Shown here in pieces: positions 63,749-64,000 of a DNA stretch of 64,000 bases. The DNA is taken from positions 1-64,000 of the forward strand of contig DASXVE010000019.1 in NCBI GenBank assembly GCA_036504445.1. The letters run 5' to 3'. Below the pieces are notes generated by a model. That model made no database searches. It saw nothing but the letters and a program-made list of their open reading frames with translations, and was not told the DNA's origin. A program made the position numbers and the translations under genes. Within the stretch, counting starts at the first letter, position 1, and each line of letters starts with the position of its first letter. The DNA comes from Candidatus Aquicultor sp. GTDB lineage: Bacteria > Actinomycetota > Aquicultoria > Aquicultorales > Aquicultoraceae.

Positions 63749-64000
63749 TTACGGTACGGAATCCATGCGTTTAATAACGGGATCTGAATGAGGATAACTT
63801 CGTATATCAATAAACACTACTTGCTTGCCCTGCTTTTTTAAGATTCCTGCGAGCACTGTATTTTTATCTTCAGCCTGTTTCGCTTCTCCGTAGAGTATCT
63901 CAATATTTGCTCGATTGTACAGGGACAACTTATCGATAGATGATGCCGAGAGCAGATTAATTGAATTTCTGAGGGATGCCGGCATTGAGTTCAGGCATAA
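63749..64000 (-). CDS. ftsQ: Cell-division protein FtsQ, C-terminal part
   Basis: The last 83 codons of a gene that runs off the window. The translation shows LYNRANIEILYGEAKQAEDK and VVFIDIRSYPHSDPV, the usual end of the FtsQ beta domain after POTRA. It is located upstream of ftsZ, the standard place in the dcw cluster. The N-terminal helix is outside. Confidence 0.85.
   Translation of the reverse strand, partial: LCLNSMPASLRNSINLLSASSIDKLSLYNRANIEILYGEAKQAEDKNTVLAGILKKQGKQVVFIDIRSYPHSDPVIKRMDSVP

Overview
This window looks like the chromosome of a deep-branching, probably anaerobic member of the Actinomycetota. The evidence is gene order: pyrR-pyrB-pyrC-carA-carB-pyrK-pyrD-pyrF-mihF-gmk-rpoZ-coaBC and metK-priA-def-fmt-rsmB-rpe-ribD-ribE-ribBA-ribH, followed at the right end by ileS...divIVA-yggT-proC-sepF-yggS-pgeF-ftsZ-ftsQ. 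mIHF, SepF, DivIVA and the apparent lack of FtsA next to FtsZ are actinobacterial signatures. The GC content is moderate, and dihydroorotate dehydrogenase is the NAD-linked PyrD/PyrK type, so this is unlike the high-GC aerobic actinomycetes. A lineage such as Aquicultoria, Geothermincolia or Coriobacteriia would fit; this is inference from gene content only.

Layout. 1-141 is the end of an IS3-type insertion sequence. 0.2-13.7 kb is an accessory-like region: a flippase-like membrane protein, a ferritin-like protein, an HD-GYP phosphodiesterase, an RsbU-like PP2C phosphatase, a KimA-like permease, tRNA-Glu, an NlpC/P60 hydrolase, about 1 kb with no convincing gene, a KGG-repeat stress protein behind a sigma-B-like promoter, a sortase with its LPxTG substrate, a GNAT, a MEDS-domain protein, a rhodanese-fold lipoprotein and a cold-shock protein. 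13.7-32.9 kb holds housekeeping genes on the minus strand (tRNA-Gln, gltX, riboflavin operon with FMN riboswitch, rpe, rsmB, fmt, def, priA, metK with SAM-I riboswitch, coaBC, rpoZ, gmk, mihF). One plus-strand GGDEF gene in it carries an in-frame TGA. 33.3-44.1 kb is the pyrimidine operon with a PyrR attenuator. 44.2-50.5 kb contains a metalloprotease, a RecB-like nuclease, a lipoprotein and a three-gene polyamine operon (DHS-like synthase, SpeD-like, SpeB-like). 50.6-64.0 kb holds rluD-lgt-lspA, a DksA/TraR-type protein, ileS and the cell-division cluster.

How the parts work together. Riboflavin, methionine/SAM and pyrimidine synthesis are each under transcription attenuation (FMN, SAM, PyrR), with both the sensing element and the terminator visible. 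Stress and signalling genes cluster on the left: an RsbU-type phosphatase, a GsiB-like protein with a sigma-B-like promoter, c-di-GMP enzymes and a cold-shock gene whose ribosome-binding site lies in a hairpin. The most interesting possible system is the polyamine operon: a DHS-like enzyme, a SpeD homologue that has lost typical AdoMet-contact residues, and an agmatinase, with no spermidine synthase beside them. This would make a self-contained arginine-agmatine-putrescine-homospermidine route if the SpeD homologue is an arginine decarboxylase. That assignment is inference.
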